A DNA stretch of 39,678 bases from Rhodospirillales bacterium (GCA_028291365.1 JAQGIE010000047.1:1-39678); one strand, 5' to 3'; numbered from the stretch's first letter, positions 1 through 8,433 are shown. Program-made: numbers and translations. Notes: a model not told the origin generated them from the sequence alone.

Positions 1-352
1 TGCCGAACTGGTGCACCCAGCGATGGCCGTGACAGCAGATCTCGTCGCCGCGCGCGACGATGGCGCGAGCGAGGTCGGGGGCGCGCTCGAGCGCCAGCGC
101 CGCGGCCGTCCAGGTCGCGCGCACACCGTGCTGATCGAGCAGTTCGAGAACCCGCGGCGCGCCTTCGGTGATGCCGTAGCGATAGTTGGATTCGTTGCCG
201 TGCATGCGCACCGGCTTTTTCATCACCACGCCCAGCTCGTCGACGGGCTCGGGCACGCGGTCGCCGTCGGCCAGCAACATCTGTGCGCCTTCTTCGACAT
301 TGACGACGATCGACAGCGCCAGACGGGCGCCGTCGGGCCAGCGATAGGTCAA
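1..352 (-). CDS. Polysaccharide deacetylase family protein (PuuE/allantoinase-like), partial
   Basis: Only the N-terminal ~117 residues are in the window; the C-terminus lies beyond base 1. The frame reads TYRWPDGARLALSIVVNVEEG, then HGNESNYRYGITEG, and later RGDEICCHGHRW. This matches the start of PuuE-like NodB-fold deacetylases, where the EI(A/C)xHG segment carries a metal-binding His. Such proteins hydrolyse allantoin or other C-N/amide bonds, so the substrate is not decided here. No ATG or GTG lies between the nearest upstream in-frame stop and the conserved start. The likely start is a TTG at 352-350 overlapping the TGA of the preceding gene (TTGA), which implies translational coupling. 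It is the last visible gene of the operon beginning at 1982. Confidence 0.75.
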   Translation of the reverse strand, partial: MTYRWPDGARLALSIVVNVEEGAQMLLADGDRVPEPVDELGVVMKKPVRMHGNESNYRYGITEGAPRVLELLDQHGVRATWTAAALALERAPDLARAIVARGDEICCHGHRWVHQFG

Positions 353-825
353 CGCGCGCCTGCCGAGGCCGTGCGCATCACGTCATAGACGCCGCCGAGG
401 AAACGATCCTCGCGCTTCACGTCGTCGGGTTCGCGCATGCGCGGGCGCAACGCCTGGTTGGGCTCGCCGACATAGGTGCGGCCGTCCCACTGCGCCGCCA
501 GGAAATCGAGCGGATCTTTCGGTGACATGCGGCCGAAGTCGCAGCGCACGTTGCGGCGAGTGTCGCCGACCTTGAGAACCGCCAGCACCGAAATGATGCC
601 GGGATATTTCGGATTGCTCACGATGCCGTGCGAGGTCGCCTGCGCCTTGCCCGACACGAAATCGACGATGCGCGGATTGTCCGAGGAATATTTCGCGCCC
701 TGCACGCAGGCCGCCAGCAGAATGTCCTCGAGCGTCGCCTTGCCTTGCGCGCGCGCCGCTTGCGGCGCCGCGGCCAGCAGTGCCGCCGTCGCAACAACGT
801 AGGACAGGGTTTTTCCGATTCGCAT
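349..825 (-). CDS. Secreted hypothetical protein
   Basis: This is a 158-residue protein with a classical signal peptide: MRIGK, a hydrophobic Ala/Leu stretch, then cleavage near AARA-QG (about residue 26). The mature part has two cysteines (LAACVQG and VRCDFG) that could form one disulfide in the periplasm. I do not recognise the family. It starts 3 bp after the stop of the SDR gene, and its own TGA overlaps the TTG start of the deacetylase gene, so it is translated within a four-gene operon. A periplasmic accessory role for the operon's pathway is only an inference from position. Confidence 0.75.
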   Translation of the reverse strand: MRIGKTLSYVVATAALLAAAPQAARAQGKATLEDILLAACVQGAKYSSDNPRIVDFVSGKAQATSHGIVSNPKYPGIISVLAVLKVGDTRRNVRCDFGRMSPKDPLDFLAAQWDGRTYVGEPNQALRPRMREPDDVKREDRFLGGVYDVMRTASAGAR

Positions 826-828
826 GGC

Positions 829-1671
829 TCAGTGCACCTCCTCGCCGCCCGAGACGTTCATCGCCTCGCCGGTGATGTACGACGCCTGGTCGGAACAAAG
901 AAAGGCACAGGCGTTTGCCGTGTCCTCGACCAACCCGGGCCGGCCCAGTGGAATCCGCGCCCGCATCGCCGCCAGATACTCGTCCATCGTCTGGCCGCGC
1001 GCCTTGGACATGAACTCGTTCTGCCAGGCGCCAAGGCCGGTTGTTACGTGATTGGGGCAGATCGCGTTGACGGTGATGTGGTGCGTGCCGAATTCCTGGG
1101 CCGCCGCGCGCGTCAGCCCGACCAGCCCGTGCTTCGACGCGCTGTAGGCGGCAGCAAAGGCGAAGCCGGATTTGGCCGCCTGGCTTGCGATCGACACGAT
1201 GCGACCGCCCTGGCCCTGACGGATCATCTGTGTTGCAGCGTGTTTCATGCCGAAGAAACAGCCGCGCAGATTGACGTTCAACACCGCGTCCCAATGTGCC
1301 TGCGACGTTTCGGTCAGCGGGCCGAAGAGATAGCCGATGCCGGCATTGTTCACGAAAATATCGAGCCGCCCATACGTCGCGACCGCGTGCGCGACCAGTC
1401 GCTGCACGTCGTCTTCGAGCATCATGTCGCCCTGGAACGTGGAGCATTCACCGCCGGCGGCACGAATCTCGTCGGCGACCTGGCGCAGCTCGTCTTGCTT
1501 GCCGATGCCGTGCGCAGGCGCGGTGTCGCCGGCAACGCGCCCGAGATCGTGCACGACGACGCGGCAGCCTTCGGCCGCGAGCCGTTTGGCCATCGCTTCG
1601 CCGAGCCCCTTGGGACGGCCGGCGCCGGTGACGATCGCGACTTTGCCGGCAAGTTCGGGGTAGGTCGCCAT
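829..1671 (-). CDS. SDR family NAD(P)-dependent oxidoreductase
   Basis: This 280-residue classical short-chain dehydrogenase has a glycine-rich cofactor motif TGAGRPKGLG (residues 15-24, with two extra residues compared with TGxxxGIG). It also has NNAG at 108-111, the catalytic serine near 160-163 and YSASK with Tyr176/Lys180. The C-terminus SYITGEAMNVSGGEEVH is typical of FabG-like enzymes. It should oxidise or reduce a hydroxyl/keto substrate in the cytoplasm; the substrate cannot be read from sequence. The ATG at 1671 shares one base with the stop of the upstream REDY-like gene, and the next gene starts 3 bp downstream, so it sits in the middle of an operon. Confidence 0.93.
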   Translation of the reverse strand: MATYPELAGKVAIVTGAGRPKGLGEAMAKRLAAEGCRVVVHDLGRVAGDTAPAHGIGKQDELRQVADEIRAAGGECSTFQGDMMLEDDVQRLVAHAVATYGRLDIFVNNAGIGYLFGPLTETSQAHWDAVLNVNLRGCFFGMKHAATQMIRQGQGGRIVSIASQAAKSGFAFAAAYSASKHGLVGLTRAAAQEFGTHHITVNAICPNHVTTGLGAWQNEFMSKARGQTMDEYLAAMRARIPLGRPGLVEDTANACAFLCSDQASYITGEAMNVSGGEEVH

Positions 1672-1982
1672 CAGCCGAGCTTGTCGCAGAGGAGGAAGAT
1701 CGGATCGTCGGCGTAGCTGCGGAATTCACCCGCGACGCGCTGCATCGTTTCGCTCGCGACGTCGCTGCCGAACTGCGCCATGTCGTCGACCTCGATCAGC
1801 TCGACATATTGATAGGGCAGCGCCCGGTCGCTGCCGAGCAGGCCGGTGGCGCGATAGACGTCGAACCCGCCGATCGAGGGCAGGCCGCGCACGATCGGCA
1901 GATCGGTCGCCCGCGCCCAGGCTTCATAGGCGGCGGCGTCGACGCCTTGCTTCAGATTGAACAGAACGACGACCTGCGGCAT
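1671..1982 (-). CDS. REDY-like protein (HapK family)
   Basis: This is a 103-residue single-domain protein. Its N-terminus VVVLFNLKQGVDAAAYEAWARATDLPIV and middle part PYQYVELIEVDDMAQF match the small ferredoxin-like REDY/HapK family. That family was named from prodigiosin-type pigment clusters but is widespread elsewhere with no proven function. It is the first gene of a minus-strand operon with the SDR, a secreted protein and the deacetylase. Its start at 1982 faces the methyltransferase gene across 278 bp. Nothing else in the window suggests prodigiosin-like biosynthesis, so I would not infer pigment production. Confidence 0.8.
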   Translation of the reverse strand: MPQVVVLFNLKQGVDAAAYEAWARATDLPIVRGLPSIGGFDVYRATGLLGSDRALPYQYVELIEVDDMAQFGSDVASETMQRVAGEFRSYADDPIFLLCDKLG

Positions 1983-2140
1983 GGCGTGCGGCTCCGGCTC
2001 GAATGGACCCGAGCGTTATAGGAGCCCGCTGCCGCCCGGGAACAGGAAAGCCGGGGCGGGCCGGGCCGTGGTGGTCCCGCCGCGATCAGCGGGGTCCGCC
2101 TGCGATCTCGCATGTCGTTCGCCGCATGCACCGCCGATCT

Positions 2141-2160
2141 ATAAGTAAGCGCTTATATAA
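2141..2160. promoter_or_regulatory. Palindromic operator candidate between divergent genes
   Basis: The sequence reads ATAAGTAAGCGCTTATATAA. Its core TAAGCGCTTA (2146-2155) is a perfect 10-bp palindrome, and two further outer pairs match. It is AT-rich in a GC-rich intergenic region of 278 bp separating the REDY-SDR operon (minus) from the methyltransferase (plus). AAGTAAGCGCTTA-like sites resemble operators of TetR-family repressors, but no regulator gene is adjacent. The TATATAA end could also serve as part of a -10 region. The rest of 1983-2260 holds nothing I recognise. Confidence 0.4.
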
Positions 2161-2260
2161 ATGTCCAGCCGCGCGGGCAGCCAATGGACGCGGGGTCGGC
2201 GGATGCTTGAGACGTCGCCGGCCGGGATCCAGATTGAGTGCAACTTGGACGGAGCATGCG

Positions 2261-3472
2261 ATGGCCGATCAGACTGTTTCGCGGCCGAAGCCGGTCGGGC
2301 CGCCGCCTTGGACCGATGTCGGCCGGCACGCCGTGTTTCCCGAGGGGAAGCACGACGAGATCGCGCGCTTCAATTTCCTCGCGTCGCTGAACCAGCATAT
2401 CGCGACGCGGATTTTTCCCGGCAACCGCCTCGCCTACGAAGCGCGGGTGAAGCCTGCCTTCGAAAAGGCGGCCGGTCGCGCCCCCAAGGACCGGCACGAA
2501 GTCCGGCGCGCAATGTCGAAGGACGAGTATTACCGGTTCTGGTCGTCCTTGCGCCGGACCTACATGGAGATGCGGCAGGAGAACGGGCGCGCCATGGTGC
2601 TGCGCCAATTGCCCGAGCTGATCGACAAGGTGAAGCAGATCAACGAGGGCGCGACGACGCTGCGGCTGGATCCGACCGTCGCGGTGCCGAATTATCTCAG
2701 CGCGGTCGACACGCATTGCATGCCGGGCAGCTACTACACCGAAGTCGCACCCGACGACGTCAGCGCCGCGGCCAATTACGACAGCGGCATCTTCGCCACC
2801 ACGGGCGGGCTGCTCGGGCGCTTCAACGATGGCGGCGGCCGCGCCATGCTGGCGTGGTTGCGCCGCGCCTATCCCGACTTCAAGCCCAAGCGCATTCTCG
2901 ATATCGGCGCCGGGCTGGGTCACAACACGGTGCCGTTTGCGACCGCGTTTCCCGATGCGCGCATCGTCGCCATCGACGTGGCGGCGCCGATGCTGCGCTA
3001 TGGCCATGCCCGGGCGCAGTCGATGGGCGCCAGGAACATCGAATTCGTGCAGATGAACGCCGAACGGATGGATTTCGCCGACGGCGAGTTCGACCTGATC
3101 GTCACCGCGCAATTCTGGCACGAGACCTCGTCCAAGGCGCTGCCGGTGCTGATGCGCGAAATTCATCGCGTGCTGGCGCGCGGCGGCATGACCGTGTCGC
3201 TGGAGCAGCCGCCCTATCACAATATGGCGCCCTATGACGCGTTCATCCGCGACTGGGATTGCCACTACAACAACGAGCCGTTCTGGACGACCGTGCACGA
3301 CACGCAGATGGTCGAGATGATGGTGCGGGCGGGCTTTGGCAAAGAAGACTGTTTCGAAGCCGAATTCCCCGCCGTGCTCGAAAGCGATTTCGCCGCCGAG
3401 ACCAAGATGGACAAGGGCAAGGACTTTGGCCGCGGCGGCATGTGGTACGGCTTCGGTGCGTGGAAGGCATGA
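2261..3472 (+). CDS. Class I SAM-dependent methyltransferase
   Basis: This 403-residue protein has a C-terminal Rossmann methyltransferase domain: motif I RILDIGAGLGHNT (~211-223), the acidic residue of motif II in IVAIDVAAPML, and NAERMDFADGEFDLIVTAQFWHE for motifs III/IV. The ~200-residue N-terminal part, with helical segments and an RLDPTVAVPNYLS stretch, is unfamiliar and may bind the substrate. I chose ATG 2261 because GGACGGAGC lies just upstream and family-like sequence begins there; the frame is open upstream but looks non-coding. The stop overlaps the start of the next gene (ATGA), so the two are coupled. The methyl acceptor is unknown. Confidence 0.88.
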   Translation: MADQTVSRPKPVGPPPWTDVGRHAVFPEGKHDEIARFNFLASLNQHIATRIFPGNRLAYEARVKPAFEKAAGRAPKDRHEVRRAMSKDEYYRFWSSLRRTYMEMRQENGRAMVLRQLPELIDKVKQINEGATTLRLDPTVAVPNYLSAVDTHCMPGSYYTEVAPDDVSAAANYDSGIFATTGGLLGRFNDGGGRAMLAWLRRAYPDFKPKRILDIGAGLGHNTVPFATAFPDARIVAIDVAAPMLRYGHARAQSMGARNIEFVQMNAERMDFADGEFDLIVTAQFWHETSSKALPVLMREIHRVLARGGMTVSLEQPPYHNMAPYDAFIRDWDCHYNNEPFWTTVHDTQMVEMMVRAGFGKEDCFEAEFPAVLESDFAAETKMDKGKDFGRGGMWYGFGAWKA

Positions 3473-3834
3473 CCGAATTCGATCCCAGGCTGCTCGATCC
3501 GCGCCTCAAGGCGAAAGGGCGCAGGCCGTATTTTTTCGATGATCCAGCGATCGACAAGCTGCTGACTATCGCCATGGCGCTGGCGGGCGAGCTTGCGGTG
3601 GCGCGCGAGCGGCTCGACACGGTCGAGCGCATCCTGGCGCAGAAAGGCCTGCTGACGCCCGACGAGATCGACGCCTATCGGCCGGACGAGGCGTCAAAAG
3701 AGGAACGCGCCGCGTGGCGTGCCGACTATATCGCGCGGGTCCTGCGCATCCTGCAGAACGAATACGAGGCGCTGGACCAGACGCGCGCCGACGCCGATTA
3801 CGACGACGTCGTGCGCGATCTGGCCCGCGACTAA
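3469..3834 (+). CDS. Small hypothetical protein coupled to the methyltransferase
   Basis: This is a 121-residue acidic, helix-rich protein. The segment from about 30 to 70 (LLTIAMALAGELAVARERLDTVERILAQKG) is amphipathic and probably coiled-coil. It is followed by LLTPDEIDAYRPDEA and a second helical region. There is no signal peptide or membrane segment. Its ATG overlaps the TGA of the methyltransferase gene (ATGA), which argues for a stoichiometric partner. I do not recognise a named domain. A role as accessory subunit of the methyltransferase is inferred from coupling only. Confidence 0.75.
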   Translation: MTEFDPRLLDPRLKAKGRRPYFFDDPAIDKLLTIAMALAGELAVARERLDTVERILAQKGLLTPDEIDAYRPDEASKEERAAWRADYIARVLRILQNEYEALDQTRADADYDDVVRDLARD

Positions 3835-3845
3835 AGTTGAAAGCC

Positions 3846-4514
3846 CTACCGCGCCGGGTCGATCAAGACGGCTGAGATTTTGCCCGGCATGTTCCAGCCT
3901 TCGCGCAGCGCGCGGAATTCCGGATCGAGCCACAAGGCCGCGACCGCGCCGCGCGACGGGAACGCGACGACGCGCCACGCACCCTTGGGCGGCGTGCCTT
4001 CGAGCACGTCGATGTCGCTTTCACTGAGCCGCGCGACGAGCACACCGCCATAATGCTTGATCGCGTCGGCTTCGGCCGCGTCGGACGGAGGCAATTCTCC
4101 GCGCAGCAGAAGGAAGGCCGGATGCGCGCTCGGCATCGGCGTCGCGGCGCTTTCGAATGCGGCCAGCCAGTAGCTGCCGGTATTGGCGCGCAACGGAAGG
4201 GACTGCTGATACGCGTCGCTCTTGTACCAATCGCGCACGCCGCGCGCGGTCGGAAAGCGCACCAGCGTGATCGTCTCGGCGGGCGGCGTGCCCATCAGCG
4301 GTTCGATCTGCCCGCCGGGCGCGAGGACGAAATGTTCGGCACCGCGCTGGGCAAATTGCTGGCCGACGCGCTCGACATAGGTCGTCAGCGACGGCGTCGT
4401 GCGTTGGCCGTCAACGCCGACCAGCAGCCAGCTTGCGCGCGGCACCTCCGGCGTGCGCGACGACGCGCAACCGGCCAACAGCAGCAGCGCCAGAATCGAA
4501 ACCAGCGAACGCAT
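3846..4514 (-). CDS. Lipoprotein with duplicated DUF1330-like domain
   Basis: This 222-residue protein has a lipoprotein signal ending in LLAGC (Cys16). Two halves resemble each other. The first has ITLVRFPTARGVRDWYKSDAYQQSLPLR and the second has WRVVAFPSRGAVAALWLDPEFRALREG. Both carry the 'xFPSxxAxxxWxxxxEYxxxxxxR' signature of DUF1330 ferredoxin-like proteins, so this looks like an internal duplication exported to the envelope. It lies 88 bp downstream of the pilus gene at 4603 on the same strand and might be the last gene of that cluster. It converges with the gene ending at 3834. Confidence 0.75.
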   Translation of the reverse strand: MRSLVSILALLLLAGCASSRTPEVPRASWLLVGVDGQRTTPSLTTYVERVGQQFAQRGAEHFVLAPGGQIEPLMGTPPAETITLVRFPTARGVRDWYKSDAYQQSLPLRANTGSYWLAAFESAATPMPSAHPAFLLLRGELPPSDAAEADAIKHYGGVLVARLSESDIDVLEGTPPKGAWRVVAFPSRGAVAALWLDPEFRALREGWNMPGKISAVLIDPAR

Positions 4515-4602
4515 TTTCGCCCCCGAGAATCACACCCAAGCAGCGTTGATACACGGAAGGCCGGATTCACTACAGGCCGCGTCGACTGACAGCCGCGAAA
4601 TG

Positions 4603-5472
4603 CTATCTCGGGCGCAGCATCTGCGCCGCGATCGGCGCTTGCGCGATGGCGGCGTCCGGCGAAGCTGCAGGCGGAGTCGCCGCCTTGGCCGGACGCGTCG
4701 CCGGGGTCGGCGCCTCGCTGTCGAATTCGTTGGCTCGCGGCGTCCCGGCGCCGGGGCGCAGCACCTGCCGCGCCTCGCCGTGCAGCGCCACCAGCACGAC
4801 CGAGCGTTCGTCGATCGACTCGACTCGCCAGCGATCAGCGAGCAGGTCGCCGGTGCGCACGACGCGCGCGCCTTCACCGGGCAGCATCAGCCGAGCCGCC
4901 CATTCACCGTCGCGGCCAAAGACCGCCTGCACCGCCAGGCCGCGCCCGCCCCGCACGCCGTCACGTTCGGCCATCCGGTCGAGCAACGCTTCGACGCCCG
5001 ATGCTTCACCTGCGAGGTCGGGCGCGAGCTTCGCGGTTTCGGCTTGGGTCTGCGCCAGCTCGCGTTTCAGCCGCGCCAGCACGAGCTGCATCTGCAGCGC
5101 GCCGATCTGGTCGATCAGCGTTGCCCGCGTCGGATCGGTGCCGTTCAGCGGCGCTTCGTTGGCGACGATCGATGGCGGCAGTGCCGACAGGATCGCGGCC
5201 GGCGGCGATGGTTGCGGCTGCGTTGCCGCCGATTGCGGCGGCACCATCGCGGGCGTCGCGCTCACCGGCTGCGGTGCCGACGGCAGACGCGAGGCCATGA
5301 CGGGCGGCGGCGCTTCGCCACCAACGCCGAGCCAGCGCCCGATCGGCAGGTCGCGCGCCAGCCACAGCGTCGCCAGCAGGCAGGTGCCCGCGACCAGCGC
5401 CTTGGCACCCGGAAAGCGCCTGGGCGGCGCGTTGAATTCCTCCACCGGTTCGTCGTCGTGCAGGATGGCCAT
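4603..5472 (-). CDS. PilP-like type IVb pilus inner-membrane protein
   Basis: This 289-residue protein has a short cytoplasmic N-terminus, one membrane segment (ALVAGTCLLATLWLA, about 26-40), a long Pro/Ala-rich periplasmic linker, a helical stretch (RATLIDQIGALQMQLVLARLKRELAQTQAE) and a compact C-terminal domain. That domain contains EWAARLMLPGEGARVVRTGDLLADRWRVESIDERSVVL, the gate-like pattern of PilP/GspC-HR domains that contact the secretin. A disordered Pro/Ala tail follows. It starts 43 bp after the PilO2 stop, matching the PilN-PilO-PilP gene order of R64-type thin pili. The family call rests on this pattern plus gene order, not on strong overall similarity. Confidence 0.7.
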   Translation of the reverse strand: MAILHDDEPVEEFNAPPRRFPGAKALVAGTCLLATLWLARDLPIGRWLGVGGEAPPPVMASRLPSAPQPVSATPAMVPPQSAATQPQPSPPAAILSALPPSIVANEAPLNGTDPTRATLIDQIGALQMQLVLARLKRELAQTQAETAKLAPDLAGEASGVEALLDRMAERDGVRGGRGLAVQAVFGRDGEWAARLMLPGEGARVVRTGDLLADRWRVESIDERSVVLVALHGEARQVLRPGAGTPRANEFDSEAPTPATRPAKAATPPAASPDAAIAQAPIAAQMLRPR

Positions 5473-5515
5473 CGAGCCCCTCGCTAGGGTCTGAGATCCA
5501 GCAGCGCTGTCGCGC

Positions 5516-6826
5516 TCACTGTTTGAGGTAGATGAGCGCCGTCGCGCTCCAGGCCGGCACCGCGCCGGCATTGCGCAACGTCGCCTCGCGCAGCGTCGCG
5601 GCGGGCAGGCGCGCGAGCGCTGCGGCGACGTCATCCAGCGGCAGCAGCACGCCGGTCAGCGCGATCTGCACCGAAGGCGCGCCGGGCGGCCGGCGCACGA
5701 TCGGACCGCTGCCGGTGTCGCGCGGCGGCGGTTCGGTCGCGGGCATTTCGGTCGTCGTCGCGGCAAGCCGTGCCGCATCGAGCGGATCGAGCAGCGACGC
5801 GGCCAGCGCTTCGCGCGTCGACGGATGCTCGGTCGCGCGCGGAACCAGCCCGCGCATCGGCACGTCGATGGTCAGAAAATCGGCGCGCGCAGCGCGCAAG
5901 CTGGCGCGCGTCGGCGGACGCCTCGTCCACCAGCTCTTGGCGAGCGCCAGGCTGCCGTCCTGCCGCGCGTAGCTGGCCGAAGCGCGCACGCCGTCGCAGG
6001 TCGCTTCGACCCAGCGCCAGCCCGGCACCGCCACCACCGCGTCGCGCATCGCGTCGATGCAGCTTGCCGCCCAGCGCGTCGCGGATGCTTCGCGATTCCA
6101 CGGCTCATCGGGCGGCAGCATGATTTCGGGACGGCGCGCAGCGGGCGCGACCTCGCGCGCGGCACGGCGCGCCTGCGCCTCGGCCTCGCGGATGCGTTCG
6201 CGGCGATCGAGCAGACCGGCGACGACGACGGCGATCGCCGCGACGCAGGCAGCGACATGAATCCAGGTGCGGCGTTCGAAGCGCGGCAGCAGCGTCGTCG
6301 GCATCAGCCGCAGCCGCGGTCCGCGCGCGAGCTGGGACGCGAGATCGAGCGACGAACCTCCGATCTGCCACGCGCGCGGCGCGTACCAGCGCGGCGAGCC
6401 GTCGGTGATGCGCTGACGGAACAGGGCCTGGATTTCGGCTTCGCGGCCGACGATGTCGGTGCGCGGATCGATGCCCTCCTGGCGTACCGCGACGAGCCAG
6501 AAGAGCGGCGCGCCATCGCGGCGATCGACCTTGCCCGGCAGTTCGAACGCGCCGACCCAATGGCCCGGCATCGAGCGGGCCAGCGACGCGGCGGCGGCGG
6601 GCATGCCGGGCCGGTGTCCCTGCCCTCGCGCGCCCAGACCGAAGCACGGCGTCAGCGTCTGCGGCACGCAGAACAGATCGGTGTCGATCGCTTCACGTGC
6701 GTCCTGCAGCGCGCGTTTGCGCAGATTCACGCCGGGCGTCGTGACGACCTGCCAGGCCAGGCCCAACGCCCAGCTGCGGCCGTCAAGCGTCAGCACATGG
6801 GGACCGTCTTCCCGCTGCCGCGCCAT
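5516..6826 (-). CDS. pilO2: Type 4b pilus protein PilO2
   Basis: This is a 436-residue protein. The N-terminal ~180 residues are soluble and actin-like/PilM-like (VLTLDGRSWALGLAWQVV, later FWLVAVRQEGIDPRTDIVG). A single transmembrane helix follows (WIHVAACVAAIAVVVAGLL, ~188-206), then a predicted coiled coil (RRERIREAEAQARRAAREV) and a periplasmic C-terminal domain ending in TALIYLKQ. This bipartite layout and length (about 420-440) are those of PilO2 of type IVb pilus systems. The protein builds the inner-membrane platform and links to the secretin. The ATG at 6826 lies 8 bp after the secretin stop. The frame stays open far upstream, but that part is antisense to or out of phase with the secretin and is not coding. 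Confidence 0.82.
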   Translation of the reverse strand: MARQREDGPHVLTLDGRSWALGLAWQVVTTPGVNLRKRALQDAREAIDTDLFCVPQTLTPCFGLGARGQGHRPGMPAAAASLARSMPGHWVGAFELPGKVDRRDGAPLFWLVAVRQEGIDPRTDIVGREAEIQALFRQRITDGSPRWYAPRAWQIGGSSLDLASQLARGPRLRLMPTTLLPRFERRTWIHVAACVAAIAVVVAGLLDRRERIREAEAQARRAAREVAPAARRPEIMLPPDEPWNREASATRWAASCIDAMRDAVVAVPGWRWVEATCDGVRASASYARQDGSLALAKSWWTRRPPTRASLRAARADFLTIDVPMRGLVPRATEHPSTREALAASLLDPLDAARLAATTTEMPATEPPPRDTGSGPIVRRPPGAPSVQIALTGVLLPLDDVAAALARLPAATLREATLRNAGAVPAWSATALIYLKQ

Positions 6827-6834
6827 GCCGAAAT

Positions 6835-8433
6835 TCAGTGCAGGTCGCTGGCGCCCGCGTTCATGCCGACTCCCGGCACGACGGTCGGCGTCATCACGAT
6901 GACCGACAATTCGCGGCGTTGCGCCCCGTTCTGTCCGCCGCCCAGCAGGACGGTCTGCGGCGTGCCGACCCCCTGCTCGGCGAGCGAGGATTGCGACTGG
7001 CGGAAACTGGCCAGCACCAGCGTGTCGCCCGAACGCATGCGAACCTGTTGCTGAAAGGCGCGCTGCGCGACTTCGGGTGCTTCGATCGAGACCTGGCTCG
7101 AGGTGATGGTGCGCAGCCGGATCAGGTCGGTCTGGGTCAGGCCGTAGCGCAGGATCAACTGGCCGTTGGCGAGAATGCGCGGCAGCAGGGTGATCACGAA
7201 GCCGACCGTCACCGTGCCCGGCGTCAACGCGGTCGAGCTGCCGACCTGCGCCACCTGGTTGGTGGTGACCTGTTTCAGATACGAGATCGACTGGGTCGCG
7301 TTGACCGGCGTCGGCACATTGTTGAGCGCGGTCACGTCGTTCGACGTGACCAGCGAGACCGCGCCATATTCGCTGAGCGCGTCGAGCACCAGTTTGCTGC
7401 CCGCAAGCCGGCCCAGCGTGCCGTTGGTGGCCGTGTTCAACACCGCGCCCGAAAGCGATGCCGCGTTGCCGATATCGCCGCTGATCGGCACGCCATGGAT
7501 GTTGAAGCTGTAGAGCTTCTTGCCGAGGTCGCTCAGCACCAGCGACGGGTTGAATCCCCACTGGTCGGAATCGTTCACCGAGATCGAATAGACCGCGTAA
7601 TTGATCACGACCTGACGGCCGTGGCGGCGATTCTCGTTGCGGATCAGGTCATCGACCTGTTCGAGCAGATGCGGCGTCGTACGCACCGTGACCCGCCCGG
7701 TCGCCTCCGACAGCGACAGCACGCCGCTGCCGCCGATCAGCGATTCGATCGCCGCCTTGAGATCGGCCCACGGCTTGAGTTCGCCGGCATAGGAGGTCGC
7801 GACCGAGACCGCCCCGGCCACCGCGCCCGCATCGCTGCCGCTGCCGCTATTGCTGCCGGTGCCGGTGCTGCCGCTCGAGCTGCCGCCACCCGACGTCACC
7901 GTCGCATGCACGTCGCTGCCGCCGGCGAGCGCGTACAAAGTCCAGCTGCGCGTCACCCAGCGTTGAAAGCGCACGGCACCGCCGCGCACTTCCCATTCCG
8001 CGTCGCTCGATTTGGCGATCTTGTCGAGCAGCGCGGTGGCGCTGCCGCGATGATTGATGCGCACGCGGCCGCGGCCGAATCCCTCCTCGGCGCGGACCGG
8101 GAGGCCCAGCGCCGCCGAGGCGGAGTCGGTCAACTCGCTCATGGTGAGACCACCCTCGCCGGTGTCGAACACCACCGCGCTCGACCTCGTCAGCGCCGCC
8201 GGCAGGGCTTCGCCGTGCCGCTCGCGCAGCACCTCGTCGCCCGCGAAGACGTCGTCGACGATCTCGACGGTGTCCATCTTGCGCCCGTCGGCGGGACGCT
8301 GGATCGCCCGCGCCAGCCGCTCGGCTTCTTCATTCGACGTGTCGATGGCGCCGCGGCTGCGCCCGATCGCTTCGCAGCCCGCCAGCAGCTGCGACGCGAT
8401 CAACAGGACCGCAACCGGGAGCCGCGCGCTCAT
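6835..8433 (-). CDS. pilN: PilN-family type IVb pilus secretin (outer-membrane lipoprotein)
   Basis: This 532-residue protein has a lipoprotein signal (LLAGC, Cys20) and an N-terminal domain. It then has N0/N1-like modules (TMSELTDSASAALGLPV ... RVRINHRGSATALLDKIA), a low-complexity Gly/Ser linker (about 181-200) and a second ring domain (GRVTVRTTPHLLEQVDDLI). The C-terminal secretin domain runs from about 275 (VTVGFVITLLPRILANGQLIL, ending RRELSVIVMTPTVV). It should form the outer-membrane gated channel. It starts by ATGA overlap with the TcpQ-like gene and is followed within 8 bp by PilO2. The order TcpQ/PilL, PilN, PilO2, PilP is that of R64/TCP-type pili, but no ATPase, platform protein, prepilin or prepilin peptidase gene is present here. 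Confidence 0.92.
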   Translation of the reverse strand: MSARLPVAVLLIASQLLAGCEAIGRSRGAIDTSNEEAERLARAIQRPADGRKMDTVEIVDDVFAGDEVLRERHGEALPAALTRSSAVVFDTGEGGLTMSELTDSASAALGLPVRAEEGFGRGRVRINHRGSATALLDKIAKSSDAEWEVRGGAVRFQRWVTRSWTLYALAGGSDVHATVTSGGGSSSGSTGTGSNSGSGSDAGAVAGAVSVATSYAGELKPWADLKAAIESLIGGSGVLSLSEATGRVTVRTTPHLLEQVDDLIRNENRRHGRQVVINYAVYSISVNDSDQWGFNPSLVLSDLGKKLYSFNIHGVPISGDIGNAASLSGAVLNTATNGTLGRLAGSKLVLDALSEYGAVSLVTSNDVTALNNVPTPVNATQSISYLKQVTTNQVAQVGSSTALTPGTVTVGFVITLLPRILANGQLILRYGLTQTDLIRLRTITSSQVSIEAPEVAQRAFQQQVRMRSGDTLVLASFRQSQSSLAEQGVGTPQTVLLGGGQNGAQRRELSVIVMTPTVVPGVGMNAGASDLH

